DNA of 64,000 nucleotides from Gelidibacter salicanalis (GCF_016469035.1 NZ_JAEHJZ010000029.1:33303-97302), one strand, 5' to 3'; positions 32,965 to 42,762 are shown, counted from the stretch's first letter. Notes: generated by a model from the letters alone, not told the origin. Numbers and translations are program-made.

Positions 32965-34044
32965 ATGAAAAAATATATCTACCTATTATCCTTAACTACA
33001 GCTTCTTTATTTATGACGAGTTGCGGTAGTGAAGACAAAAAAGCAGTTGCTGATACTACCCCAGCAATTCCTGTAACTGTTAGTCAAATTACAGCAAATA
33101 ACACCAGTCCGTTTTTATCAGTAAGTGGAAAGATCCAGGCCACTAACAGTGCCGATTTAAGCACCAGAATAATGGGCTATGTCAATAAAGTGCACGTTAA
33201 TGTTGGCGATAAAGTAAAAAAAGGACAATTATTGGTATCTATCAACAATACAGATTTACAGGCCAAACAAGGGCAAGTTAATGCTGGTATTACTGAAGCA
33301 ACAGTAGCCTATAATAATGCGAAGAAAGATTATAACCGCTTTCAAAGTTTATTTGCAGACAATAGTGCCTCTCAAAAAGAATTAGATGATAGGACGGCCA
33401 ATTTTGAAATGGCAAAAGCGCGTTTAGAATCTGCCAAACAAATGAAAAATGAAATCAACGCCCAATTTGCCTATAGCAATATTACTGCTCCTTTTAACGG
33501 CACAGTAACCAGTAAAAGCATTGAAACTGGAGACATGGCGAATCCTGGGGTTCCATTAATAAGCATTGAAACCCCTGGAAATTTTGAAGTGATGGCCATG
33601 GTGCCTGAAACAGAAATTTCACAAATTAAAAAAGGCTCTGAAGTGAGTGTGTTGGTTAAATCGATCAACCAAACCTTGAAAGGGAAAGTAGTTGAAGTAA
33701 GTACTTCAGCTAAAAATACAGGCGGACAATATTTAGTAAAGATTGATCTAGATAAAACGGACGCGAATATACTTTCTGGCATGTTTGTAAGTGTACAGTT
33801 TCCGGTTGAAAAACAATCTGCAACCGAATTGATTTTAATTCCAGCGGAAGCCGTCATCACCAACGGTCAACTAACCGGTGTGTATACGGTAAGCCAAAGC
33901 AATACGGCCATTTTACGTTGGTTGCGTTTAGGAAGAACTTTTGGAGATCAAGTAGAAGTCTTATCAGGTTTAAATTCTGACGAGGCCTATATTGTTTCTG
34001 CAGAAGGTAAACTTTACAATGGTGCTAAAATTACAATTCAATAA
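32965..34044 (+). CDS. RND efflux periplasmic adaptor lipoprotein
   Basis: The 359-residue protein has a lipobox (MTSC, Cys20), a lipoyl hairpin around a short coiled coil (about 60-185), then beta-barrel and membrane-proximal domains (ILIPAEAVITNGQLTGVY). ITAPFNGTVTSKSIETGDM is the characteristic lipoyl return strand. It connects the RND permease to TolC. It lies between the two in the operon. Confidence 0.93.
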   Translation: MKKYIYLLSLTTASLFMTSCGSEDKKAVADTTPAIPVTVSQITANNTSPFLSVSGKIQATNSADLSTRIMGYVNKVHVNVGDKVKKGQLLVSINNTDLQAKQGQVNAGITEATVAYNNAKKDYNRFQSLFADNSASQKELDDRTANFEMAKARLESAKQMKNEINAQFAYSNITAPFNGTVTSKSIETGDMANPGVPLISIETPGNFEVMAMVPETEISQIKKGSEVSVLVKSINQTLKGKVVEVSTSAKNTGGQYLVKIDLDKTDANILSGMFVSVQFPVEKQSATELILIPAEAVITNGQLTGVYTVSQSNTAILRWLRLGRTFGDQVEVLSGLNSDEAYIVSAEGKLYNGAKITIQ

Positions 34045-34205
34045 CTAAAAAGTCGCGTTAAAGATTATTCGTTGTTTATTATTTCAAATTAATGAACTCG
34101 TGAATGTAAAAACATTTGTAGTGAAAATCCTTTTTTTGCTGCCTTAAGTGGCAAAAAAAAGATTGAAACGGATAGCCTTTTAAAACGCCCAAAACATAAC
34201 CTAAA

Positions 34206-37200
34206 ATGAAAGAAGGAATCGCAGGAAAAATTGCCAAAGTATTTATACAATCAAAGCTCACAGTGCTTCTGATGATTGTATTTATGGTTGTTGGTGTGTA
34301 CAGCTCGTTTTTAATTCCGCGTGAGGAAGAGCCACAAATTGATGTGCCAATGGCTGATATTTTTGTGGGCTATCCTGGTGCAAGTCCGACGGAAGTAGAA
34401 TCGCGCGTCATTAAGCCATTAGAGCAATTAATATCCAATATTAAAGGTGTGGAATATGTGTATTCTACCTCCATGAAAGAACAAGGGATGGTTATCGTCC
34501 AGTTTTATGTGGGTGAGGATATTGAACGTTCGTTTGTAAAACTATACAACGAAATCAATAAACACATGGACCAGATGCCGGCAGGGGTGACGTTTCCGCT
34601 TGTTAAAACACGTGCTATTGACGATGTACCCATGCTAGGTTTAACCTTATGGAGTGAAAATTATGACGATTTCCAATTAAGCCAAATGGCGCAAGAATTG
34701 GAAGACGAAATAAAGAAAGTAAATGACGTGGCCATAACCCATAAAATTGGTGGTAGAGAGCGTCAAGTACGTGTGGTTTTAGATAAGGATAAATTGGCAG
34801 CTAGCGGCTTGGATTTCTTGTCTGTTTCAGAAATGATCAAGGCGAATAACAGTCAGTTAAGCTCCGGCAGTTTTGATAAAAACGATACTGAATTTTTAGT
34901 AAATACAGGCAAGTTTTTAGAATCGGCTACAGATGTAGAAAATCTTGTAGTAGGTGTGCAACAGAACAGACCAATTTATTTAAAGCAAGTTGCCAGCATA
35001 ATTGACGGTCCTGAAATTCCACTGAATTATGTGAGTTTAGGGTTTGGACAAGGCAGTGACAAAGCATTCGATTACAAATCAGATTATCCCGCAGTAACCA
35101 TTTCAGTTGCCAAACGAAAAGGTGCTGATGCCATGAAACTCTCTGAAATTATTATTGATAAAGTGGAGCGTTTGCGCAGCACCTTAATTCCTGATGATGT
35201 CCATGTAGAAATTACTAGAAACTATGGTGAAACAGCTTCTGATAAAGTGTCGGAACTGCTTTGGCACCTCATAGGATCTATCTTTGCAGTGACTCTTGTT
35301 GTGATGCTCGCTATGGGATGGCGTGGTGGATTGGTCGTGTTTTTATCCGTACCAATTACATTCGCATTGACTTTGTTGAGCTATTATATGATGGATTACA
35401 CCCTCAACCGAATTACGCTTTTTGCATTGGTTTTCGTTACGGGAATAGTGGTAGATGACTCCATTATTATCGCAGAAAATATGCATAGGCATTTTAAAAT
35501 GAAACGTTTACCGTTTAAGCAAGCCGCTTTATATGCCATTAATGAAGTAGGAAATCCTACCATACTAGCAACGTTTACAGTCATTGCGTCCGTATTGCCT
35601 ATGGCTTTTGTTTCCGGATTAATGGGACCCTATATGGCACCAATGCCAATTGGAGCATCTATTGCCATGATATTATCACTATTTGTCGCCTTAACCATTA
35701 CACCGTATTTAGGGTATATTTTCTTGAGAGAAAAGAATAGAAAAGGAGTGACTCCAAAACAAGAAAAACCTTTAGAAGACACGTTTATTTACAGAATTTA
35801 CAACAAGGTTGAGCGTCCTTTATTGGAAAATAGCGGCAAACGTTGGTTGTTTTTAGGCGGTACCTTTGTGGTGTTGATGGCTACAATGGTATTGTTCTTT
35901 ACCAATTCTGTAGCCGTAAAAATGTTACCGTTTGACAACAAGAATGAATTCCAGGTGGTTATTGATATGCCAGAAGGCACAACGTTAGAACGTACAGGAG
36001 TTGTTGCCCAAGAGATTTCTCAATATTTATCGACACGTCCTGAAGTGGTGAACTACCAAAATTATATTGGCACCTCTGCTCCTATTACTTTTAATGGTTT
36101 GGTGCGTCATTACGATTTACGTGGTGGTAGCAATATGGCGGATATTCAAGTGAATCTCATTAGTAAAAATGACCGTTCAGCGCAGAGTCATGACATTGCG
36201 AAACTGTTGCGTCCTGACATTCAGAAAATTGCTGCAAAATACAATGCGAACGTCAAATTAGTAGAAGTCCCACCAGGACCTCCTGTATTATCGACCATTG
36301 TTGCTGAAGTTTATGGACCAGATTACAATCAGCAAATAAAGATTGCAGACCACATTCAAGACATTTTGAGAAACACGGACGACGTGGTTGATATTGATTG
36401 GATGGTTGAAGATGATCAAGTTGAATATCAATTTGAAATCAATAAAGAGAAAGCCATGTTATACGGCGTAGCGCCCCAGCAAATTGCCTACACCATGAAT
36501 ATGGCTCTATCAAACAACGCCATCACCACCTTATATGATGAGGATGCCAGCAAACAGGTAAGCTTGGTGTTAACTTTGGATGAAAAGGAAAAATCGACTA
36601 TTTCAGATATTTCCCAACTTAAAGTAACCTCTAAACAAGGCAATATGGTACCCATTGCAGATTTGGTGACTATTACTAAAGGTACTGCCGCAAAGAGTAT
36701 TTACCGTAAAAACCAAAAGCGTGTGGTATATGTGTTAGCGGATATGGCAGGTGAGTTGGAAAGTCCAGCATATGCTATTTTAGGAATGGAAGATAAACTA
36801 AAGGAAATCCCTTTACCTGAGGGTTATGAGCTGAATGAATTGTATTTGGGTCAGCCCGATTATGAAGACAACTATACCGTAAAATGGGATGGTGAATGGC
36901 AAATTACCTTGGAAGTCTTTAGAGATTTAGGAATCGCATTTTTAGGGGCCATTATCTTGATATACATATTAATCGTAGGTTGGTTCCAAAACTTTAAGGC
37001 CCCAATTGTGATGATGGTAGCCATTCCATTATCCTTGATCGGAATTATTTTGGGCCACTGGATTATGGGCGCATTCTTTACCGCAACCTCATTTATTGGG
37101 ATGATTGCACTGGCGGGAATTATGGTGCGGAACTCGGTATTGTTAATTGACTTTATCAATCTCCGTACTGCCGATGGCATCCCATTAAAACAAGCCTGTA

Positions 37201-37400
37201 TTGAAGCAGGAGCTGTGAGAACCACACCTATTCTGTTAACGGCAGGAACGGTGGTCATTGGTGCCTTTGTGATCTTATTTGACCCCATATTTCAAGGGTT
37301 AGCCATTTCACTAATGGGCGGAACCATTGTGTCAACAGTATTGACCTTGCTGGTTGTACCATTGGTTTATTATATGATAGAAAAGAAGAATTATAAATAA
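34206..37400 (+). CDS. RND-superfamily efflux permease
   Basis: The 1064-residue protein has the twelve-segment RND layout with two large periplasmic loops. It carries the paired acidic residues of segment four in GIVVDDSIIIAENMHRHF, used for proton coupling, and the conserved AGIMVRNSVLLIDFINL of segment eleven. It resembles HAE1-type multidrug pumps more than strict copper pumps, but its companions (PII-like, DUF2892, rhodanese) suggest a metal or sulfur-linked substrate. The 161-bp gap before it contains a hairpin, TTTTTTTGC with GCAAAAAAA (34131-34159). Confidence 0.95.
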   Translation: MKEGIAGKIAKVFIQSKLTVLLMIVFMVVGVYSSFLIPREEEPQIDVPMADIFVGYPGASPTEVESRVIKPLEQLISNIKGVEYVYSTSMKEQGMVIVQFYVGEDIERSFVKLYNEINKHMDQMPAGVTFPLVKTRAIDDVPMLGLTLWSENYDDFQLSQMAQELEDEIKKVNDVAITHKIGGRERQVRVVLDKDKLAASGLDFLSVSEMIKANNSQLSSGSFDKNDTEFLVNTGKFLESATDVENLVVGVQQNRPIYLKQVASIIDGPEIPLNYVSLGFGQGSDKAFDYKSDYPAVTISVAKRKGADAMKLSEIIIDKVERLRSTLIPDDVHVEITRNYGETASDKVSELLWHLIGSIFAVTLVVMLAMGWRGGLVVFLSVPITFALTLLSYYMMDYTLNRITLFALVFVTGIVVDDSIIIAENMHRHFKMKRLPFKQAALYAINEVGNPTILATFTVIASVLPMAFVSGLMGPYMAPMPIGASIAMILSLFVALTITPYLGYIFLREKNRKGVTPKQEKPLEDTFIYRIYNKVERPLLENSGKRWLFLGGTFVVLMATMVLFFTNSVAVKMLPFDNKNEFQVVIDMPEGTTLERTGVVAQEISQYLSTRPEVVNYQNYIGTSAPITFNGLVRHYDLRGGSNMADIQVNLISKNDRSAQSHDIAKLLRPDIQKIAAKYNANVKLVEVPPGPPVLSTIVAEVYGPDYNQQIKIADHIQDILRNTDDVVDIDWMVEDDQVEYQFEINKEKAMLYGVAPQQIAYTMNMALSNNAITTLYDEDASKQVSLVLTLDEKEKSTISDISQLKVTSKQGNMVPIADLVTITKGTAAKSIYRKNQKRVVYVLADMAGELESPAYAILGMEDKLKEIPLPEGYELNELYLGQPDYEDNYTVKWDGEWQITLEVFRDLGIAFLGAIILIYILIVGWFQNFKAPIVMMVAIPLSLIGIILGHWIMGAFFTATSFIGMIALAGIMVRNSVLLIDFINLRTADGIPLKQACIEAGAVRTTPILLTAGTVVIGAFVILFDPIFQGLAISLMGGTIVSTVLTLLVVPLVYYMIEKKNYK

Positions 37401-37411
37401 AGCTCTGTCTC

Positions 37412-37500
37412 TTCGAGTGGTTTTTGAGGGACGAAAAAATTGTATCGAGAAGTTTTTATGGTTCTCGATACAATTCCGAAGGTGTTCGGAATCACTCGAA
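37412..37500. repeat. Three-way-junction-like structured repeat
   Basis: An outer stem TTCGAGTG (37412-37419) with CACTCGAA (37493-37500) encloses two perfect hairpins. They are TGTATCGAGAA (37441-37451) with TTCTCGATACA (37462-37472), and ATTCCGAA (37473-37480) with TTCGGAAT (37485-37492). This resembles common Bacteroidota interspersed repeats and lies between the RND permease and the PII-like gene, where it may protect or shorten the transcript. Confidence 0.8.
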
Positions 37501-37529
37501 CTGACGATAATAACTAAAAACAAAAACAC

Positions 37530-37835
37530 ATGAAATTAGTCATAGTAACCGCAGTAGAGGAATTTCAAAAAGATGTTTTGACGCTCTTCAAAAAAGCTAA
37601 TATCGAAAATTTTAGCAGCTCTGATATTGATGGCCATAAAAACGGAACGTCAATCTTGATGGCATCAAGCTGGTTTGCAGGTGCAAAAGCAGGCAATGAA
37701 TCGCGATTGTTCTTCTCGTTTACAGAAGATGAACATATTGAGGCCTTATTCGACTTAATTATCGCATACAATTTAAATTTAGAAACGAACAATCCTATCA
37801 AAGCAGTGGTTGTTCCTATTGAAAAATCTATATAA
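37530..37835 (+). CDS. PII-like protein associated with the RND pump
   Basis: The 101-residue protein opens MKLVIVTAVEEFQKDVLTLF and has the alternating beta-alpha-beta pattern of PII/CutA-like trimers. KAVVVPIEKSI at the end is the typical last strand. PII-like proteins next to RND pumps are known in several phyla and are thought to sense nucleotides or metals and regulate transport. The T-loop region (FSSSDIDGHKNG) lacks the conserved Tyr of classical GlnB. It sits between the permease and the DUF2892 gene. Confidence 0.7.
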   Translation: MKLVIVTAVEEFQKDVLTLFKKANIENFSSSDIDGHKNGTSILMASSWFAGAKAGNESRLFFSFTEDEHIEALFDLIIAYNLNLETNNPIKAVVVPIEKSI

Positions 37836-37852
37836 ACTTAAAAATCCTTACA

Positions 37853-38074
37853 ATGTTAAATACATATTTTAGAGTGATCGTCGGCACAATGGTGCTATTG
37901 AGTGTAATACTTACCGTTTATGTCCATCCAAATTGGATGTGGTTTACCGTATTTATTGGGGTCAATTTAATCCAATCAGCCTTTACAAAATGGTGTTTGC
38001 TAGAGACTATTTTACAAAAATTAGGAATTAAAAATACAGGTGTTTCCTGCTCTGTTCCTTCTAAGAAAAGTTAA
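37853..38074 (+). CDS. DUF2892 (YgaP-type) membrane protein
   Basis: The 73-residue protein has two membrane segments and the DUF2892 pattern YFRVIVGTMVLLSVIL and QSAFTKWCLLETIL, ending with a CSVPSKK tail. In YgaP this domain is fused to a rhodanese; here a separate rhodanese gene follows 387 bp downstream. Two cysteines (in KWC and SCSV) could take part in sulfur handling. It lies 17 bp after the PII-like gene and so probably belongs to the pump transcript. Confidence 0.85.
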   Translation: MLNTYFRVIVGTMVLLSVILTVYVHPNWMWFTVFIGVNLIQSAFTKWCLLETILQKLGIKNTGVSCSVPSKKS

Positions 38075-38461
38075 TTACGCAACTAATAATTGCAACTTTA
38101 CGAATTATTCATTAAGTAAGATATCGTTCTAATCATATTTGACAGCTAAAAAATGGCAATCTCGACCACCGGGCTTATTATTTTTTTAGTTTTTTTGTGA
38201 TAAAAAAGATAGCACACATAAACCTTAGTATTTCCTTAATGATACTCCGTTTAATAATTACCTTGTAGTCATAGTGTCAAAATTTGTTAAAGCAATCGCA
38301 TAGATTACACTTTGCCCCTTGGGAATTCTATCCATGATATAAAGGAGGGTTCATTAAAATTTGATACTTTTGAACATCTAAGTTTAAAATGCTATTTAAT
38401 TTTGATAAAAAAACCCTTTATATAGCGCTTTTTGTTTATAATGTCCCTAAATATAATTTCT
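38075..38461 (+). promoter_or_regulatory. 387-bp intergenic region with a probable rhodanese promoter
   Basis: No gene is visible. TACTTTTG at 38365-38372 matches the -7 consensus and lies about 90 bp before the rhodanese ATG. No copy of the GTAAC-N4-GTTAC operator was found here. A run of T-rich sequence around 38180-38200 may end the pump transcript, but without a clear stem. Confidence 0.45.
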
Positions 38462-38827
38462 ATGAAAAAATTGATTCTACTACTCCTTTTGGTCAGCCTC
38501 TCATGTAAAGAGCAAGGCAATCAAGCCAATGCGCAATCTGAAGTTTTAACTGCGACTGAATATAAGGAAGTCATTTCCAACAAGCAAGTTCAATTAGTAG
38601 ATGTAAGAACGCCTGAAGAATTTGAAGCAGGCCATATTGAAAATGCTGTAAATATTGATTTCTTTAGAGACGATTTTAAAACTGCATTTACAACTATGGA
38701 CAAGGATCAGCCCATCTATATTTACTGTAAAAGTGGTAACAGGAGTGGTAAAGCTGCAAAAATTCTGTCAGAATTGGGGTTTGAAGAAATTTATGACCTA
38801 GAAGGTGGTTTCTCAAATTATAATTAG
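38462..38827 (+). CDS. Rhodanese-domain lipoprotein
   Basis: The 121-residue protein starts at the ATG at 38462, giving a lipoprotein signal (SLSC, Cys15). A single rhodanese domain has LVDVRTPEEFEAGHIENAVN and the active loop YCKSGNRSGKA with Cys89. Rhodaneses carry sulfur as a persulfide on this Cys. Being exported, it would act on extracytoplasmic sulfane sulfur, in line with the exported DsrE protein at 15232. An upstream ATG at 38432 would bury the signal peptide and was not used. Confidence 0.92.
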   Translation: MKKLILLLLLVSLSCKEQGNQANAQSEVLTATEYKEVISNKQVQLVDVRTPEEFEAGHIENAVNIDFFRDDFKTAFTTMDKDQPIYIYCKSGNRSGKAAKILSELGFEEIYDLEGGFSNYN

Positions 38828-38849
38828 GTGTATAGATTTTATAAAATGA

Positions 38850-38889
38850 TGTGCTACTAGAATGGATAAAAATCAATTTTAGTAGCACA
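38850..38889. terminator. Convergent hairpin terminator
   Basis: TGTGCTACTA (38850-38859) pairs with TAGTAGCACA (38880-38889) around a 20-nt loop, with T-rich sequence after it. It lies between the convergent rhodanese and MscS genes. Confidence 0.75.
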
Positions 38890-38903
38890 TTTTCTTTTCA
38901 CAC

Positions 38904-40025
38904 CTATTCCTCTTTTGGCTTCTCCGCTACCGTAACCTTATTGTTGGTATCACTAATCGTATAAATTGTTCGGGTTGGGTAAGCCATTTCAATATTCGAT
39001 TCATCAAAGCGTTTTATAATGCTTTCAAAAACATCACACTTCATATTAAACGTATCTGTAAAGTTTCGGCCCCAAGCCCATGCTCTTATGGTATAGGAGG
39101 AGTCATTGATTTTGGTAAGCGCCGTTCTGACAATAGGTTTCCCGTTCTTTTTGTCAATCTCTGAGCGGTTGTCGTAAATTAAGGGATGTTTTTCACACTC
39201 TTCTTGTAAGATCTTTTTTGCGACATCAATATTGCTATCATACGAAATACCTACTTCTATATGCTCACAGCATTTCAGTTCGCCCAAATCATAATTGATC
39301 AATTTTTCTTTATTTATGACTGCATTGGGGATTACAATCATCTTATTTTCAAAATTTCTAATCACGGTATGACGTAAGGTAATATCCGTAACGGTGCCTA
39401 CCATGGTATCACTCAACTTAATGACATCGCCAATTTTAAAGGGTTTAAAAGAGATGATAAATACACCTCCCACCAAATTGGCCAGAGCTTCTTGAGAGGC
39501 CACCCCAGCAATAATGGCGATCACACCAGCGCCACCCAGAGCAGTTTGCGCAACACCTTTAAGCGATGGAAACGCTAATAGGCCAAAAAGGATGCCGACA
39601 AAACAAATCGTGAAGACCACAACATAGCGCAAGAATTTGTAGCTCGTGGGATCATATTGGTATACTATCTTTTCTTCAATCTTGCGTTTAAACCACAAGT
39701 TGGCAATAGTAGCTAAAACAATTGTTGTTATAGCAACTAACCCTAAATGCACCGCCAACCAAAAATATGCTTTTAAGGTGTCAGACTTATCACCATCAAC
39801 AAAAATAAAGCTCAATGCAATAACTCCTAAAATCAACCACAGCGCATTAAGCGTCTGTTTTAAAATTTTTAATGGTTTTATCGGGACGCCAGGATGCTTT
39901 TCTGCTTCCTTTTTCAATAACCATTTATTGATAAAATTTGTAAGAAGAAATAGCACGGATACAATCACAATTACCACCACCCCGTAGATGATATGGGCTC
40001 TGTAAGTATCAAAAAACTCAGTCAT
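38904..40025 (-). CDS. MscS-family mechanosensitive channel
   Basis: The 373-residue protein has about four membrane segments. The pore helix is recognisable in GVAQTALGGAGVIAIIAGVA, followed by SQEALANLVGGVFI and FKIGDVIKL of the MscS beta domain. It releases osmolytes on hypo-osmotic shock, complementing the BCCT importer elsewhere in the window. It is longer at the N terminus than E. coli MscS, as usual for this group. It appears to be transcribed alone. Confidence 0.93.
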   Translation of the reverse strand: MTEFFDTYRAHIIYGVVVIVIVSVLFLLTNFINKWLLKKEAEKHPGVPIKPLKILKQTLNALWLILGVIALSFIFVDGDKSDTLKAYFWLAVHLGLVAITTIVLATIANLWFKRKIEEKIVYQYDPTSYKFLRYVVVFTICFVGILFGLLAFPSLKGVAQTALGGAGVIAIIAGVASQEALANLVGGVFIISFKPFKIGDVIKLSDTMVGTVTDITLRHTVIRNFENKMIVIPNAVINKEKLINYDLGELKCCEHIEVGISYDSNIDVAKKILQEECEKHPLIYDNRSEIDKKNGKPIVRTALTKINDSSYTIRAWAWGRNFTDTFNMKCDVFESIIKRFDESNIEMAYPTRTIYTISDTNNKVTVAEKPKEE

Positions 40026-40294
40026 TTATATTTTTAATTTATTATTATCGCTACCTATTTTCAATTAACATACTGATAGTTAACAAAACATAGTAATTTA
40101 ACAAGTAGGCCTCTTTATCTGTTTTCCTCTTAAGGTCCTATTGCTGACAAGACACCATCATCGTATTTCAATGAATGTTCAAAGATATAGATTTTAGAAG
40201 TCGTACATTTTTCATTTTTAATATAATTTAAAATTCATGGGACTATTGAAAATAATAATTGGATTCTCCCTTACCAACTCGACCCATTAAAAAA

Positions 40295-40319
40295 GCCTAA
40301 TTCAAAAATTGAATTAGGC
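40295..40319 (-). terminator. Terminator downstream of dps
   Basis: GCCTAATTCAA (40295-40305) pairs perfectly with TTGAATTAGGC (40309-40319) around a 3-nt loop; on the minus strand a run of T follows. The remainder of the 321-bp interval (40026-40346) shows no gene. Confidence 0.85.
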
Positions 40320-40346
40320 CTTTTAGATATCTATGTGAAATGATTA

Positions 40347-40823
40347 TTACTTCGCAATAGTAGCTCTAAGCATCCAAGCCATTTCTTCATGTTCCATCAT
40401 AATTCCTGTTAAGAAATCAGCGGTTCCTGCATCTTTAAAATCATCTTCCACCTTTGAGATGTTTTCACGGATGTATTGGATAATGGTATCGTGATCCTCT
40501 AACAACGCTGCAGAATAATCATGGCTTGAGTTGTCCCCTGTATATTTTTCTGAAAGATGGGTCAACTCCAAAAACTCCTTTAAGGTTCCTGGTGCATAAT
40601 GCCCAACTTTTCTGATACGTTCGGCAACAGTATCTGTAAATTTTTTAATCGCATTGTAATGATCTTCAAAAAATAGATGCTTGGTATGGAAATCATGACC
40701 TTCTAAATTCCAATGTGCCCTTAATGTTTTTGTGTACAGCACAAACTCATCTGCTAATAATTTAGACAGTACTTCTGTTACTTTTTCTCTATTTGCTTTG
40801 GTAATTCCAATGTTCGTTTTCAT
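40347..40823 (-). CDS. dps: Dps-family ferritin-like protein
   Basis: The 158-residue four-helix protein has the Dps ferroxidase pattern: AHWNLEG with His37, then FHTKHLFFEDHY with His49 and Glu53. Dps forms a dodecamer that oxidises and stores iron using peroxide and shields DNA. The length and motif spacing are normal. It is a single-gene unit with its own terminator. Confidence 0.93.
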   Translation of the reverse strand: MKTNIGITKANREKVTEVLSKLLADEFVLYTKTLRAHWNLEGHDFHTKHLFFEDHYNAIKKFTDTVAERIRKVGHYAPGTLKEFLELTHLSEKYTGDNSSHDYSAALLEDHDTIIQYIRENISKVEDDFKDAGTADFLTGIMMEHEEMAWMLRATIAK

Positions 40824-41170
40824 ACTAGTTTTTAAATTTTATTATTTATTATTTGCTTGGTTTTCAATACGACTGAATCCTAATTCAACAATACACAAAT
40901 TACCCAATTTTATTGACCTAACCGTGCTTTAACGCTAATCTTTTTGACTGTTTCAAGTTGGGACACTAGTATAGAATTAGAAAATTGACACCCATCATTT
41001 TTAAGTGAAAAATTGAATGGGATTCAATGGGATTTTTTAATCATTCAAGAGGTCTTAAATTGCTTCTATTTGTGAAAAAGTTTCGGAAGGGATGGAATAC
41101 AAAATCACAGTTTGCAAATCGTAAATAATAACTTCACGACGTTTCAATAGCAGTTGCATTACTTTTTACT
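40824..41170. other. 347-bp intergenic region, no gene
   Basis: This interval holds the leftward promoter region for dps and the trailing end of the NDH-2 gene. An AT-rich stretch precedes dps. A small direct repeat of CAATGGGATT-like units occurs around 41010-41035. No coding signal, operator or strong terminator was found. Confidence 0.4.
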
Positions 41171-42454
41171 TTATTCCAACGCGGTTGGATCTGTAACTGT
41201 CTGTCCAACCATTACTCCTTGAGAATGTCCTTTACCTACGTAGGCATTGAACCAATTCCAAAACGTTCTGAATTTATTTCTATAACTTACCAATAAAAAC
41301 AAGTGTACAAATAGCCACGAAAACCAAGCAATCCAACCTGTGAGCGTTGTTTTTGGAAAGGTCATATCAGCAACGGCCTTTTGGTCTCCAATAATGGCCA
41401 TGGCACCCTTGTCATTATATTTAAAAGGCTCCCAGCTTTTGTTCATGGTCATGGCTACAAAATTTTCGGCTAATACTTTACCCTGTTGTTGTGCGACACT
41501 GCCCAATTGTGGATGCCCTTCTGGAAACTCGGGATCTGTTTTTTGAATGCAGGCATCGCCAATTGCATAAATATTACGGTAGTGAACCACTTTGTTAAAG
41601 GCGTCTACGATGAGCCTGTTGCCTTTTACATAAGCATCTTCCCTAATGCCCTTAATTTTTATTCCGGTGACGCCAGCCGTCCAGATTAAGGTTTTAGTTT
41701 CAATAGATTCTCCATCTTTAAAATACACTTTGTCATCTTTATAGTCAGACACCATTTTGTTGAGTTTCACAATGATACCCAAGTTCTCCAACGTTTTTTG
41801 CGTATATTTCTGTGATTTTTCGCTCATGGGTGGAAGCACGGTGGACGCTGCATCTACCAAATAGATATTCAACTGCTCTCCATCGAGCTCCGGATAAATG
41901 TCCATGAGTTTTCGCTTACGCATTTCGGCAATCATTCCAGCTATTTCAACACCTGACGGCCCAGCACCAGAGATCACGATATTACGCATCTTCCGTTTTT
42001 CATCCTCATTGGTGCAAAAGGTATATTTTTCGCCTTCCATTATCAGGTAGTTTCTCAACTTTATAGCATCGTTAACGTTCTTCATGGGGAGCGCATTTTT
42101 CTCAATAGTTTCCATACCAAAAAAATTGCTCTCTGTTCCGGTCGCGATAACCAAGTAATCATAATGTAAAGGCCCCGTTGATAATTGTACTGTGTTGGTT
42201 TCTGTGTCAATTGCTTCCAGTTCGCCCAACCTAAAGTGCAAATTCTTTTTCTTGGTAAAAAGTGTCCGAAACGGAATGGTGATACTCGATATATCAAGCA
42301 TTCCTGTTGCTACTTGATACAATAGCGGGGGGAAGAAATTATAATTGTTCCGGTCTACTAAAGTTACCTGTAAACCTTTTGCTCCACTCAACTTTTTTGC
42401 GAGGTTAATTCCTGCAAAACCACCCCCTATAATAATAATCTGTTGGTCTTTCAT
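41171..42454 (-). CDS. Type II NADH:quinone oxidoreductase-like flavoprotein
   Basis: The 427-residue protein has an N-terminal FAD-binding motif (IIIGGGFAGINLAKKL), a second Rossmann motif in IVISGAGPSGVEIAG, and a late FAD motif in IYAIGDACI. It ends with a hydrophobic segment (IAWFSWLFVHLFLLVSY) that anchors it to the membrane, as in NDH-2. It would oxidise NADH and reduce quinone without pumping protons. It is apparently monocistronic. Confidence 0.9.
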   Translation of the reverse strand: MKDQQIIIIGGGFAGINLAKKLSGAKGLQVTLVDRNNYNFFPPLLYQVATGMLDISSITIPFRTLFTKKKNLHFRLGELEAIDTETNTVQLSTGPLHYDYLVIATGTESNFFGMETIEKNALPMKNVNDAIKLRNYLIMEGEKYTFCTNEDEKRKMRNIVISGAGPSGVEIAGMIAEMRKRKLMDIYPELDGEQLNIYLVDAASTVLPPMSEKSQKYTQKTLENLGIIVKLNKMVSDYKDDKVYFKDGESIETKTLIWTAGVTGIKIKGIREDAYVKGNRLIVDAFNKVVHYRNIYAIGDACIQKTDPEFPEGHPQLGSVAQQQGKVLAENFVAMTMNKSWEPFKYNDKGAMAIIGDQKAVADMTFPKTTLTGWIAWFSWLFVHLFLLVSYRNKFRTFWNWFNAYVGKGHSQGVMVGQTVTDPTALE

Positions 42455-42686
42455 GTGTTAATTTTATTAATAATATATGCTCACATTGGGCTGTTTAAAC
42501 CCCATTTAAATTAGAGGTATTGACTGATGTGGATTATCGTGTTCAATGTAACTATTAACGTTATACAGATGCGGTTTTCAGGTGTAATATCTGAAGTAAA
42601 AATTTTATATCTGGTTGTCTTTAAGAACTTTTAAAGGGCTCTAAAAAGATACTAATAAAATCAGTTACAAAACAAGTACACGTAAG

Positions 42687-42742
42687 AAAAAAGTGCTTAT
42701 TAACTTCCGTTAACTGATCTACGGAAGCAATAAGCACTTTTT
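42687..42742. terminator. Long hairpin terminator after nhaA
   Basis: AAAAAAGTGCTTATT (42687-42701) pairs with AATAAGCACTTTTT (42729-42742). An inner stem CTTCCGT with ACGGAAG extends it to more than 20 paired bases around a 10-nt loop. A and T runs on both sides make it bidirectional, though it mainly serves the nhaA transcript. The rest of 42455-42762 shows no gene. Confidence 0.88.
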
Positions 42743-42762
42743 AAAACATAGGATTGTCAATC

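Noticed and set aside
34131-34159. Hairpin TTTTTTTGC/GCAAAAAAA as terminator
   Set aside because: No T run follows the stem on either strand, and it would separate adaptor and permease genes that should be co-expressed.
36872-37288. 138-codon open frame on the minus strand
   Set aside because: It lies inside the RND permease gene, opposite a membrane-rich region; such antisense frames arise by chance.
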